DNA of 64,000 nt from Lutjanus erythropterus. Taxonomy: Eukaryota; Chordata; Actinopteri; Lutjaniformes; Lutjanidae. Shown here one piece after another: positions 53,689 to 63,269 of this stretch. The position numbers and the translations under genes are program-made. Numbering within the stretch: position 1 is the stretch's first letter; every line of letters starts with the position of its first letter. Location of the stretch: NCBI GenBank assembly GCA_020091685.1, contig CM034595.1, positions 43,670,351-43,734,350 of the forward strand, given 5' to 3'. The notes beneath the pieces are model-generated. The model saw only the letters and a program-made list of their open reading frames with translations. It was not told where the DNA came from and made no database searches.

Positions 53689-56600
53689 TGGCTTAGATTC
53701 AAGGCTCTGGTTACTGTCATCCTGTTCATCAGTCATTTCAGAGCCTAAAGACTTCTCTGTGCAGAGAAGCTCATCTGTACCATCAACCAATGATCTGACT
53801 CTGCAGGGCATTGATGTTGAAAGCTGATGACCTTTGTCATGTTGATGGGCTCGCTGTGGTTTCCCTCCTCAGATAACTTATACCATCGCCAAGACCTACC
53901 AGCCTCCCAAACCGGGGTCAGTTTTATCTTTCCAGAACGCTGCCCTTGGGAGTGTAGGTGAGTAGAATAATGTACGCTCCCTCATGTTCTCTCCTTGGCA
54001 CTGAAACAGTATCTCATAAGTCTGTCTACAGCTAAACAGAAATATGTCAGCATAGCTCGCATGTTTTTTAGTTTTCATGATTCTACTGTGCTCACAATAC
54101 TAATGATATTCTGCTCAGTCAGAAGGGTTACATGTGATGCAAAATGTGGTGATAACACAGAGTGGCACTGTGAAGTGGCGCCAGCTTAGGAGCAGAGAGG
54201 CAGGTCGATATTTCATGTCAGAGAGAGAATGAGAAAACTAGGAACGAGTCTTTAGTTTTGTGTATAGATTGTGCATATTTTAGGGATATGAAGCAGTTTG
54301 AATTATTTAGAAAATGACATCACAATAAGGAAAAAATACCAATGTGGGCACTGGGGAATTATTTCTATTGCAGATAAAACTATCAAAACACCATTGGACT
54401 CTCATCTTGTGCATTGTGTTTTGCATTTATTTGGTAAAATTTGATTTTAAAATATATATTTTTTAATTATTGCACAATTTTAATTTCAACATTTAGCTTA
54501 GGTTGTAAAGATTTTGCCGACATAAACGTTTGAAGATACCAATGTAGACACTCACAAACCATTTCTCTTGCAGAGTTCAAACTGATTGATTCGATGATCT
54601 AAATCATTTATCATTCTATCATTCAGTTTTTTGATGAATATTCATAGAAATAACAGCTCAGTGAAAGTGAGAGGCAAATGCCCACATGAATCAGAATCTC
54701 AGCATGAATATCTTAGTCATGCTCTGCACTTGCTTTCTAAAGCCTTCAAAGGTTTCTCCTGGTGTGCCTTCATCAAATCTGTTCTCACTTTGGTTTTCAC
54801 CCACTCTAGCTCCAGGGACAGAATGTACCCGAAACTGTTTATCATTTACCCACGATGGCTGAGAGACTCTGTTCTACTCTCTGCCGTACCATCAGAGCCT
54901 GATGTTACAGCTCTGAAGAGGAAACATCCTGGTTTCTGTACAGACCATAATGACATGTAAAGCTCACATCCCCTCTGGCTGGCAGCATTTGAAATGGTCT
55001 CCTCCATGATGACGCAGTCCAAGTGCTGTCTTTGAAACCGTGGCCAGATGTGAGGAAACCTCTTGAGTGGTTTCAAGGCGAGGCTCGCTAAAGTTTTTAA
55101 GGGCTGATTTTGTCAGTGATTAAAAAGCTCAGTGTGTGAAAGGTTACGCCACTGTAATTAACTGTAATATTGTGCTCTCAGAGAGCAGAAATCCAGCCCG
55201 CTTTCAACAAATGGGACACTCTTTATGTTGTGCTAACAAAGCAAAAAGTCTCAACCAGTTGTAACCAAGCCACTGGCTATTCACCTCCATCATATAGAGT
55301 AATACGAGCCTGTATGCACAATACATTATGCTATGCTAAAGCTACGCTAGGCTGACCAGGCTGTGGATGACTTGTCAGCTGTTGGATAAATAATGCAAGC
55401 CCCCCCCCCACTGAAACAAGTCATTAGGTGACCCACAGTTCAACTTTACCCCAGGGGTCAAGTGTGTCCAGTGTGTGGTCAGCGCTTTGCTTTCTGTCTG
55501 CTGAATGTAGGACGACATCATTTAAAATCGTTTCTTTCTAAAAGATTCAGTCACATCTTGAGACAAACAAGAGCCTCAGATGTGATTGTTAGTCAGTTAT
55601 GAACATACTGTATGTGTATGTTACAGTATATGTGTATTTTATTTATTTATTTATGTATTTTATGTAAAAGGAACGTGTACAGATTAAAACATGAATGTTA
55701 CCATTAGGGCTGTCAGTTTAACGCGTTAATTAGATTAATTAATTACGCTGCAAATTAACGCGCTATAAAAATTAACGCAATTAATCATGAGTGGCAAGTC
55801 AATGCGCAAGCATTTTAAATTTGGCCCATTGAGTTCGGCACGCGTGTGATCCGCGGACCACATGTGAGCATCATAGTTTTACTGTCACTGTTACTTTTGT
55901 ATAAGTTATAAAACCTGAAATCTCAATGCAGAGTTGCAGTGAACAGAAGGACAGATGCTGCTGTGTGCAGCGCATCTCTGTGAAGAGCGACTGATTTAAA
56001 AGCCGTAACTTTTTTCTCTGATGTAACTACGCTATCACCAAAGAAACAGATCATAAAACTGTGATGTTCATTGAAACTTTGGTGATATCAGCTGTCTTAA
56101 CTTCTACACAGCTCCTCTCTGCTCACCGGTGCAGCTCTGTCTCACCCCGTCTGTCACACACTGTGTCTGCTGATTGATCATCACTTCTAACCAATCAGAT
56201 GTGCTGCTGTAGGCGGGACATTGAGCCAGACTACAGAGCGTAGTTGTATATTATACTGTTCAGTGTATAATGATCTAATATATGTATAGTATATACATAG
56301 TACAGCACTGTATACGTTTGAAGTTTTTAATATATTACCATTATCATTACTATTATCATTATTATTACATCACATAACTATGGTGATAATTACAGACAGA
56401 CAAAGATCAAAGACAAGTGCATTTTTAAAATAATTTAACTCTAATCCCACCACTTTTTTCTTTTTTGCTGATCCAAAAAATGATCCGATCCGTGACTCAA
56501 ACCTGTGATACGATCCGAACTGTGAGTTTTTTGATCCGTTGCAGCCCTAAGAGCGAGGCAAGCTTACTTGGACCTTTGAACGGCAAGTTTATTTATAAAA

Positions 56601-59600
56601 AGAACAAAGACGGGACTATTAACAAGAACGCAGTGATTTGTACCTTGTGTATTCAATTGATTAGTCATGCACTACAATTTTGTAATGTCCTAGAATTCAA
56701 ATTCTTTATTTGGGGACCTTTAGCAGATATGAGATTAAAATGCGATTAATTAGATTAATTAATTACAAATTCTGTAATTAATTAGATTAATTTTTTTAAT
56801 CGCCTGACAGCACTAGTTACCATTTGATGCACTGTACCCGAGCTAATTCACATCTGCAGTCCGTTGGCAGGCCAGAACAAAGAAACGGCACAGTCACTCA
56901 ATTTAAAGTAATACAAAGAAGAGCACACAAGACACACAATGCAATACAAAGGTACACACAATAGCTCAACACAAACGCATGCTTGTCAGATAAAAGCAAG
57001 TCATGAAGACCAGAATTCAAGGTCAGTGAGTACAGAGCTGAGCAGCAGTTGATTTTGAAAGTGCTGAAAGAGCTGCAGCTCTTCACGTCATCAAGCCGCT
57101 GATTTGTGGCTTTTATAGAAAAAGACGATTGCCCCAAATGCAGTGTGGCGAAATGGTTTGTGACAGTTTCATAAAAAGGATGAGCCGGACAGTCTAATAT
57201 GATGTGTACAGGGTGGCTACAGGCCCTTTGAAGAAGTCCTAAAATGTCTTAAATTCACATTTACTAATGAAAGGCCTTAAAAAATATTAAGTAGTCTGTT
57301 TGGGACCATCTTAAATGTTTTTATCGAATGCTGTAATGGTCTCAAATTCACTCCACTGAATGCCCTGTTATCCTGTTACCGTCTTTTAATTTTTTGCAAA
57401 TAAACATATTTGGACAAATGTTCTTTAATTCAGCCAGTTATTGTCATTTTGTATTTTAAGACTACACCTGTAATTTCACATTTCTGTTTTGTTTTACTGC
57501 AAAATTGGCCTTCAGATGTTCTTGAACTGGAACATTAGAAAGTCTTGAAAAGTCTCATATTTATCTTGCTGATAGATGTAGACACCTCGGTATAAACAGA
57601 CACAGTGGAAGAGGGGCCAAATCATTTAATAACATTATTTATAATTAGTGTAATTGTAATTTCTAATTTGAAAATAATCCAGAATTCACCAAGCTCAGTA
57701 AGCTGCATTTCCCTGGTATATTTTTCTTTCATTTTTGTATACACTATTGAAAATGATTCCAGCTGTGCATGATTTGCTTGATTTGACCTCTTCTGAGCTC
57801 CTCTAAATTTAGTTTAGTGGAAAAGGAAAGCAAGAGCTCAGACTGGATTTGTTGAGAAGCATCTCATAGTCCAGTGGAGAGCCAGCATGAACTGTTTTTC
57901 ATCCTGTTTCAGTACATGTACAGTACAATACAGCTCTGACAGTCCTAAGTCACATCTTTAAATAGCTTGTTTTGTCCAGCCAACTGTCCAAAGCCCCAAT
58001 ATGTTAAGTATTATTGGAAAAGCAAAAATGATTCAATTAACAGTTAATCAGCTCTAACTGTGTTACACAAGACTAATAGTTACTCCCTGATCCGTCTTCT
58101 ACTGTAACTTTATATCATCACTGGTAACATAACCATAATAATTAAAAAGCTATAATATCATCATATATTATACAGTAACATGTAATTTGCATCAAAACAG
58201 TATTTGCACTCTGACATAAAATATTTAAGATATGAAGTGTTTGAATCACTTTCTTCCTCCAGAAATGAAGCAGTTTCTAAGCAACCGTCGCCGAAACACC
58301 CACATGAACTGGTATGAGTCTGCCTCAGACTGGGAGCAGGAGCTGGAGAGGTGTGGGGCCACGAGCTGGAGAGTCAGCTCAGTCAACGACCGCTTCGAGA
58401 TGTCCACCAGGTAAATTCACACCTGAACATTTTAGAGTATCAGTTTCCCAGCTATCCTCCTAACCGGCATACAGAAGAATTTAAAGCTTTTTCTCATTTT
58501 TATCCACAGAACAATTTAAAGCTTTAATTCTATCACATTTTACTTCTAGCTGTTCCTGTTTTAGCTGATTAATGCACCCCATATTTGAACAGTTTTTTTA
58601 TTATTAACATTTTTATTTCTATTTAAATATTCATTGTGGATTTTATTGCTTTTTACTTTGGTTTTTCTGTGTCTTGGAGCTTTTATTTTATTGTTTTACT
58701 CAGCTACATTGTAAATTAAGTCTCTACCTCAGTGTATTTCCAAGTCAAAATAAAGGTTGAATGAATGAATGAACAGTGCAGAAAATCATGAAATCCTGTG
58801 TCAAATTATATCTATCATTAACAGTGTTTTTTAAAAAGTGGTTTACTACAATACATCAGTTTTTCTGAGTATCCTCTCCTCAGTGTTATCTCCTAACCAG
58901 AAGAACATGAAATGCAGTGCCAAATTAAATCTACCATCAACACAGTGTTTTTTAAGGAATGTGTGAATAAATCAGCATGAAAATTGTTGATGAGAACATT
59001 TTGTAGGCACTCATCTGAAAAACATGAAGGAAAGTGAGAATGTCAGGCAAAGCCAAGGCTAAACTCCTGTAAAAGACACAAAGAAGACCACTCAGTACAC
59101 TCAAGTCATGTGTTTTAAAAGGTTGAAGGTGTGTTTTGAGAACAGAAAATCTCATCCTCTATTGCTGCGATCACTCCACCAGTCATTCTTTGTGTTTCCT
59201 TTCAGCCTGTCGAGGTTCATCGTGGTTCCTCAGAAGGTTTTAGACACCGAGCTGAAGAAAAGCTTCGCCCATTTCAATGAAGGACGCATCCCTGTGAGTA
59301 CACCGAGTACTGAGAAACATTTTGATTTCACTTACCGATCTTTTAATGGTTAGATCACAAATCCACGTGTTAAGAAAATGATACAGCCTCAATTATATAA
59401 AATATTTTGTGATTTTCTTTCAGGGCATTTTACATTGGTGTACATTTTTCTACAGACTTTATGTATAGTATTATTCTGAAGGACTTTGACGTCAGATATT
59501 TGTAAGTCCTGTATTTGTAACTCCAAAACCAAAGAACACAGAAGCAAACTTGTGTCTTTAATGTCATTTGCTATAAAGGAAGGTGCCTCAGTTGATTCTT

Positions 59601-60358
59601 CTGGAGATAAAAACTAATTTCCCAGTTCAGACCCGAGGCTGCTGCCATACAATAAACCACATTTGTGGATAAAAGCTTGAATAAGCCCGCTAAATGTTCA
59701 AAAGATTCAAGTCTTCATTTTCATGCTTTAACAAAGAGGTGCTTCAAAACTAACATTGGAACTTGAAGAAAATAGAGAAGTAGAAGTTCTTCAAATAACT
59801 ATTTGTCCTTCCCACGTAATAGATGATCACATGGCTTTGTTACATTCTTGATTCTGATTGGTCAATACAGCATTCTCAGGTCTGTCATTTTCATGGAGGA
59901 CAGATCATTGCTATGGACACAGTTCTGATCATAGAGTCCTGAAGAACAATAAAATCATTGTTAAATCACTAAAATAATTTTGAAATTAATATTTTGTGTC
60001 AAATTCTTTATTTTTTCTCCATATGTAACCATGTAACAAGCAGGAAAATGTACAGTGAGCAGGTCATTATTGTGAAATAAACTCCTTCAGAATGATTGAA
60101 GACCCTGCACCATCCTGTCCCGTCTTTTAGACATGTTTTCACTTCTTATTAACATTCCTCTGACACAAATTACAAGATGAACACAGACGCACTTTGAGCC
60201 TCCAGAGAATTTGCACAGTGTGGAATGTGTTATTAAAGGAGGTGAAATTGTGTTTTTGTGTTGCAGCGCTGGTGTTGGCGACACCCCCGAGGCAGTGATC
60301 TACTGCGAATGGCCAGCTTCCAGAACAACATCTACCACGAGAAAGATGACATCAGGTA

Positions 60359-60400
<42 letters not shown>

Positions 60401-63269
60401 TGATGTTTTACAAATGGAGTCCAAGTGTGTTTTAAGATGATTTAGCTGTACTGTCATGAGTAACTATCACAAGGCAAAGCCTGGGTTACAGCAGGGGTGT
60501 CAAGTGGGCTGGACCAGTAAAACTATTGAATAATAACCTATAAATAACAACACCTCCAAATATCTCCCTTTTTACTGTTAAGAAGTATAAGCACAGTCTG
60601 AAAATGTCCACAATTAATGAACCGTCCATTTTCAAAACTGGTGATGAACAGCCTGGGACGTCTTACGAAAAACGTCTCAGTTTTTCCACATTCAGTCAGT
60701 CTACTGTCTAGACTGGACCCAGACTTTAGAATCTGCCCACTCCGCTGAGCCGGCTGTTTGTCTGAATATGGAAATAACTGCAACGAGTTGACAACTCAGT
60801 CTGATATCACATAATTATTATTCTGCTGTCAAAAACGGATCTGCAAATGCACAAAACATTTATGTATTCTGGAAAAGAACAATATGGCATTTTATTTATT
60901 TATGATTCCAGCAACTTGTCAAGATGTAGAAATAATTTGAATTTTCCAGATTGGACCTTTTGGCATGCTGGTGCACAGGCTGTATGTATGTATGACATCA
61001 CTGGGTTTCAGTAAATTAATTATAGGTTTGATTTTATGCCTTAAAGCTGCTGTTTTTTAAAAATATGAAAATAGAGCCATTAGGTCTGTCTAAATCAAAA
61101 TGAAGGGCTGCTACAAATAGACGATCACATCCCTCCTAATTACATGTAAAATGTCAAACAGCAGTGCATGAGTGGCCTGTCGAGGGAAAGCAGGAATCAC
61201 CAATGTATGATTACTGTCTCTTTGTTATGCTTTAGCAGAAAGTGTCCACAAGCCCGTGGAGTTGTCTGCATACAGTTAAATAAATCAGTTTACATTTCTG
61301 GATATTTAAACTCATGTTTTCCAAACAGTCAACTTTTTAATTGAAGCTACCAGTGTTCAGCTCATTCAGCTCACCTGCTGTTTGAGGACAGCGATTTTTC
61401 TGATACTGTGTGTGTGTGAGAAGGAGAGAGCCATACCCTTCTCTCTACAACTGAACCACCTTCAGCTCTACAGTTCACATCAGTATACTTTACTCTCACT
61501 GCAGACAGTACAGTAAAGTGTTTGATAGATGTCCGAACACAGGAAACCAAACTTCTGAAATAGCTGTCACTAAAGCAGCAGCTGGTCACAGCTTAAATAC
61601 TGCAAGTTGTTACAGAAGCGTGAGACTGAAACTTAAAAGCAGCCAAATACAGCATGAAGTCATAACAGACTCAACTCACACTAATGACTTTCTACTTTTT
61701 AATGTGGAATGAAAAACTTAGATACACTCTGTGTAAAATCTGTCCACTTCACAGCTGTCAAGTAACATTTAAACAAATATTACTTTTTTTAAAAACAACT
61801 ATTTTTATTGGAGAAAGCGGAATAGATACAGCAGTCATTTGCATATCTCAGTAAGATAATTTTTTAAAGGAAAAAAAAGAGAAAAACACAAATAAACATC
61901 CTAAAAGAAGAACAACACAGGGAGTTAAACTATGTTATTTACTGGGTTGCAGATTATAGAGGAACTCGTACAAATGTAGCAGGACAGATTGCACAAACAG
62001 CAAGTTTGGTAAGGTAACAGGCCAGAAAAGTGGTTGTGAGACAGGTGGAATGGTTGACTGGCTGTTAAAATACTCAACAAAAGGTCTCCATGACTTGAAG
62101 AGGGATTTTTTTTTTTTCTAAATGCATCATTTAACCAGATTGAAAAGGAAGGTGGTTTTGGGGATTTCCAGGATAATAATAGCGTTCTTCTTGGTAAGCG
62201 TGTTGTGAAGGCAGTTACATCTCTATTTCAGCGCTGTGCAGTGCAGGGGTTCTGATGGTACGCCAGATATGGGCAGCAGTGGGCACAGCTGTAACAGTAT
62301 ATGTAAGACAAAAGATAGTATGGTCGAACACAGGATTAGAATCGTTGCCATCGTGGTTAGGGTTAGTGTAAGATGTGCTTAGGGATCAACACAATGGTCA
62401 GACAAGTATATTTCTGCCAGTCTGGCAATACTAAGACGGATGTTCTGTAACACTTTGAACTGGATTAAAATGAACCACACATACAAGGAAGATGAGCTAA
62501 CTCAGTTCAAAACATCATTCCAAGACTTTTCCCTACTCAAGATCATTAGGGAGACGTGGAAAAGAATGAGATGGTTTTTTTTACAAACTGACAGATTTGG
62601 GGGTATCTGAAAAAATATTACAGGGTAGACTGAATTTGGCTAAAGAGAGGAAAAACTATGGAATACATCATCCTCATAGTGATCTTTAAAACACTTGAGT
62701 CTTGTACTGTGCCATTTAGTAAATGTTGAGTCGAGGGTGGACGGCGTAGTGAAGAGAACTCAAAGTGGCGTTGAAACTGAATCCAGATTTTTAAATCTGA
62801 CAGCACGGTACTTTTAAATGAGTAGTGAGAAGAAGATAAAGACGGGGAAGAGAAGTCTAGGTCAGGAAAGGAAGATTTTTGACAAGATTAAGCTTCCAGA
62901 ATGCACCAGTATGTAACCAGTAATCTCTAACTTCTGGGGAAAACACTGCAGTGTGCTCTGATAGATTTTTAAGGCATTTGACGACAAACTTTGAAATCTT
63001 TGGAAATGAAATTCACTATTCATCAAAATATGACTTAAGCGCTTCCAAGAGACGTACAAGGCGACTTGATTATAAATTTAATCCGGGCTTGTTGCAGCAG
63101 GTGTATCAGTGTGTTAACAGCAGTTCTGTGCTGTTCTGCAGGAACCTGGAGATGATCCTGTTTGGTTGTCAGTCCTCTCTGTGTGTGGTGGTGGAGCTGG
63201 GCGAGGAGCTGCCCTCACCTGCCGATATCCAGCTGGCACACAGCCGCCTGCGTGCCCTCTGTCTGGGAG
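31695..63269 (+). CDS. mtmr11: Myotubularin-related protein 11 (pseudophosphatase), N-terminal part; 10 exons, gene continues beyond the window
   Basis: Joined exons: 31695-31751, 43207-43276, 51495-51631, 51747-51816, 53321-53460, 53873-53957, 58263-58410, 59206-59293, 60267-60355, 63142-63269. They total 1012 nt, an open frame of about 337 residues (human MTMR11 about 709). A PH-GRAM domain (about residues 40-190) carries LPGE and GTLFCTHFRVAF; the phosphatase-like domain begins with the DWEQELERCG..WRVSSVNDRF block, FIVVPQKVLD, HPRGSDLLR and PSPADIQLAHSRLRALCL. The last three fit MTMR11 better than MTMR10 or MTMR12 as I remember them, and the otud7b neighbour agrees. The family binds phosphoinositides at membranes; human MTMR11 lacks the catalytic Cys and is inactive. 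The degenerate Cx5R loop is encoded beyond the window, so inactivity is not seen here. An in-frame TAA 15 bases upstream, and A at -3, support this ATG. Confidence 0.9.
32423..32486. repeat. Direct repeat, copy 1 of 2
   Basis: About 64 bases containing GCTGCATAGAGCTGCTG and CTGTCTGGAC, repeated at 32899-32963 with roughly ten differences. Confidence 0.8.
32696..32870 (+). mobile_element. Family A inverted-repeat element fragment, copy 4
   Basis: Begins ACGGACAGTTTGGGTTATTT, runs on with TCGTATGAGGTACAGAAGC and GTGCTGCTGTGGACAGGGTC, closest to copy 2. No matching right end. Confidence 0.6.
32899..32963. repeat. Direct repeat, copy 2 of 2
   Basis: Same unit as 32423-32486. The two flank about 410 bases that include a family A fragment. 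Confidence 0.8.
33179..33482 (+). mobile_element. hAT-type MITE (GGCTGCAAC family), complete
   Basis: Starts TAGGGCTACAATGAC and ends GTCGCAGCTCTA. Flanking 8-mers TGCATGAT and CACATGAT match 6/8. The core holds TTGGTCCATAAAATGTCAG. Confidence 0.75.
34374..35170 (+). mobile_element. hAT-type MITE split by another inserted repeat
   Basis: Starts TAGGGCTACAACTAATGG (34374 to about 34520). Family core sequence resumes at about 35020 (GTGAGAAAATAGTGAA, then TCTAGTTTACTGTC). Between them lies a different repeat beginning GGCACAGTTCAGCCCAAAAT and containing GAGATATCAG near its left end and AATATCTCCAAAAC near its right. Confidence 0.5.
36185..36270. repeat. Palindrome-bearing dispersed repeat, copy 1
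   Basis: Contains the 16-bp palindrome GTTATCTTAAGATAAC (36213-36228) after CAAGCTTT. A related unit, AAGCTTTGTTATCTCGAGAT, lies at about 36797-36825. Confidence 0.6.
36715..36840. repeat. Palindrome-bearing dispersed repeat, copy 2
   Basis: Contains TTATCTCGAGATAA and the same preceding AAGCTTTG as copy 1. Confidence 0.55.
37355..37540 (+). repeat. Dispersed repeat with GAGCATGTTAACATGCTGAT
   Basis: CATGTTAACATG palindrome followed by TTTAGCTCAACACACCAC and GAGCTGCTGGCATGGCTGTA, a combination I recall as very common in perch-like fish genomes. No class assigned. Confidence 0.5.
40050..41322 (-). mobile_element. Tc1/mariner-like element with dead transposase
   Basis: About 1.27 kb between TA dinucleotides (40050-40051, 41321-41322). 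The left end GCGGTCCAGAAGTC and right end GGCCTTTGGACCCC are imperfect inverted repeats. The minus strand near 40700-40830 reads ILFTNESKFEIYGSNRSDVW, the Tc1 transposase W-x-LWSDES-KFE-GSN block with the catalytic Asp changed to Asn (GAT to AAT) and several frame breaks. It is a relic. Confidence 0.8.
40585..40830 (-). pseudogene. Tc1-like transposase remnant
   Basis: The best preserved part of the transposase of the element at 40050-41322. The catalytic-core motif is visible but altered, and stops and frame shifts interrupt it. Upstream (minus-strand) parts extend to about 41160. Confidence 0.7.
42950..43060. repeat. Dispersed repeat piece ending in GGCCCTAAGTTG
   Basis: CAAATTTGGCCCCAGGGCCC followed by TAAGTTGAGTGTCACTG looks like the end of a widespread fish repeat. 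It lies 150 bases before mtmr11 exon 2. Confidence 0.4.
43207..43276 (+). CDS. mtmr11: mtmr11 coding exon 2
   Basis: Acceptor tctcttacag, 70 nt, donor CCAG|gtaagg. Encodes ERMLSQSGVNARSRDVFGLR then CLP; the last bases join to exon 3 to give LPGE, the conserved start of the GRAM domain. This exon is too short to show as a long open frame. Confidence 0.85.
44317..44860 (+). mobile_element. Middle element: hAT-type MITE with perfect 8-bp target duplication
   Basis: Starts TAGGGCTGCAACTAAC, ends TTGTTACAGCTCTA. GTTTGGTT stands directly before (44309-44316) and after (44861-44868). It is split by the element at 44398-44761. Confidence 0.85.
44398..44761. mobile_element. Inner element: hAT-like with GGCAATATA ends
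   Basis: Starts CAGGGGCAATATATC and ends ACTATATTGCCTTGGCCTA. Flanking 8-mers TTTTGTCC (44390-44397) and TTTGGTCC (44762-44769) match 7/8 and are the split copy of the middle element's own TTTGGTCC. Confidence 0.75.
45452..45502. repeat. (GT)n microsatellite
   Basis: About 25 GT units with one GTAT interruption. Confidence 0.95.
46568..46601. repeat. GC-rich hairpin
   Basis: CCCGGTGTC (46568-46576) and GACACCGGG (46593-46601) are exact inverted copies 16 bases apart, within a GC-rich patch of about 100 bases. Confidence 0.7.
51495..51631 (+). CDS. mtmr11: mtmr11 coding exon 3: GRAM domain
   Basis: Encodes GECVLQRAVMVRKK and WLSGTLFCTHFRVAFVPQD, the first GRAM strands. Acceptor gtctctactag; donor GAT|gtgagt, phase 0. 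Confidence 0.93.
51747..51816 (+). CDS. mtmr11: mtmr11 coding exon 4: GRAM domain
   Basis: Encodes DNADPVLLGDHDVALASIEK and VVV. GDHDVALASIEK aligns with the GEHDVPLTCIEQ block of MTMR10. Acceptor attatgcag; donor GTTG|gtaagt. The intron before it is only 115 bases. Confidence 0.92.
51817..53320 (+). other. mtmr11 intron 4, nothing recognised
   Basis: 1.5 kb AT-rich, with a short TACTGG-type tandem near 53124-53150. Confidence 0.55.
53321..53460 (+). CDS. mtmr11: mtmr11 coding exon 5: GRAM domain
   Basis: Encodes VGPNRTKLVTPNSSLKFTPE then ELVLYCRDLRVICFLFDRLT, the family LKF.P.EL.IYC.D.R pattern. Acceptor tatgttgcag; donor GAG|gtacgt. Confidence 0.95.
53461..53872 (+). other. mtmr11 intron 5 with (GT)n tract
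   Basis: Holds the microsatellite at 53644-53687; otherwise plain. Confidence 0.7.
53644..53687. repeat. (GT)n microsatellite
   Basis: About 22 uninterrupted GT units. Confidence 0.95.
53873..53957 (+). CDS. mtmr11: mtmr11 coding exon 6: GRAM-phosphatase linker
   Basis: Encodes ITYTIAKTYQPPKPGSVLSF and QNAALGSV. Acceptor tccctcctcag; donor GTAG|gtgagt. Phases fit on both sides. Confidence 0.88.
55705..56815 (+). mobile_element. hAT element with BED-finger relic and perfect 8-bp target duplication
   Basis: Starts TAGGGCTGTCAG, ends CTGACAGCACTA (11/12 inverted match), flanked by GTTACCAT at 55697-55704 and 56816-56823. Subterminal arrays of TTAATTAGATTAATTAATTA occur at both ends. Inside, 56570-56665 reads GKFIYKKNKDGTINKNAVIC then TLC, like the start of the BED zinc finger of hAT transposases. 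The transposase core is absent. Confidence 0.85.
56460..56549 (-). mobile_element. Second hAT-like end nested in the element
   Basis: GATCCGATCCGTGACTCAAA and GATCCGTTGCAGCCCTA read, on the minus strand, as a TAGGGCTGCAACGGATC end of a different family. The other boundary is unclear; AGAGCGAC at 55984 resembles the flanking AGAGCGAG (7/8), but the end after it does not match. Confidence 0.4.
57205..57580. repeat. Probable dispersed repeat
   Basis: Begins ACAGGGTGGCTACAGGCCC and includes TCTTAAATTCACATTTACTA and AGTCTTGAAAAGTCTCATAT, phrases I recall from many fish loci. No TIR found. Confidence 0.35.
58263..58410 (+). CDS. mtmr11: mtmr11 coding exon 7: start of the phosphatase-like domain
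   Basis: Encodes EMKQFLSNRRRNTHMNWYES and DWEQELERCGATSWRVSSVN, then DRFEMST. The W.....RVS.VN..F pattern is characteristic of the MTMR10/11/12 group. Acceptor cttcctccag; donor CCAG|gtaaat, phase 2. Confidence 0.94.
58411..59205 (+). other. mtmr11 intron 7
   Basis: Contains an imperfect direct duplication: AACAGTGTTTTTTAAAAAGT near 58822 and CACAGTGTTTTTTAAGGAAT near 58940, each preceded by GTGTCAAATTA / GTGCCAAATTA. Nothing else. Confidence 0.55.
59206..59293 (+). CDS. mtmr11: mtmr11 coding exon 8
   Basis: Encodes SLSRFIVVPQKVLDTELKKS and FAHFNEGRIP, matching human SLPRYFWVPNRILDSEVRR in pattern. Acceptor cctttcag; donor CCT|gtgagt. Confidence 0.93.
59294..60266 (+). other. mtmr11 intron 8, nothing recognised
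   Basis: AT-rich, with no clear repeat. Confidence 0.55.
60267..60355 (+). CDS. mtmr11: mtmr11 coding exon 9
   Basis: Encodes RWCWRHPRGSDLLRMASFQN and NIYHEKDDIR. W.HP.GSDLLR and EDIR fit MTMR11. Acceptor tgttgcag; the donor AG|gtatct is followed five bases in by a (TG)n tract. Confidence 0.93.
60356..63141 (+). other. mtmr11 intron 9
   Basis: Starts with a (TG)n tract. GCAGGGGTGTCAAGTGGGCT at 60492 looks like the start of a dispersed repeat. 61790-63050 has A/T-rich runs that may be an old retroelement, but I could not identify a family. Confidence 0.5.
60361..60399. repeat. (TG)n microsatellite at a splice donor
   Basis: 19.5 TG units beginning five bases after the exon 9 boundary (donor gtatc then TG repeats). 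Confidence 0.95.
63142..63269 (+). CDS. mtmr11: mtmr11 coding exon 10 (last in window)
   Basis: Encodes NLEMILFGCQSSLCVVVELG and ELPSPADIQLAHSRLRALCL. Acceptor tgttctgcag; the proposed donor is GGAG|gtgatg, only moderate, so the 3' edge is less certain than the rest. Confidence 0.9.

Larger units (their letters stand above)
53958..58262 (+). other. mtmr11 intron 6 with a hAT element
   Basis: Holds the hAT element at 55705-56815 and a probable dispersed repeat at about 57205-57580 (starting ACAGGGTGGCTACAGG). 53960-55690 shows no element I can name. Confidence 0.65.

Noticed and set aside
31695-63269. Calling the second gene MTMR10 or MTMR12
   Set aside because: HPRGSDLLR, SLSRFIVVPQKVLD and ADIQLAHSRLRALCL fit MTMR11 better, and synteny agrees.
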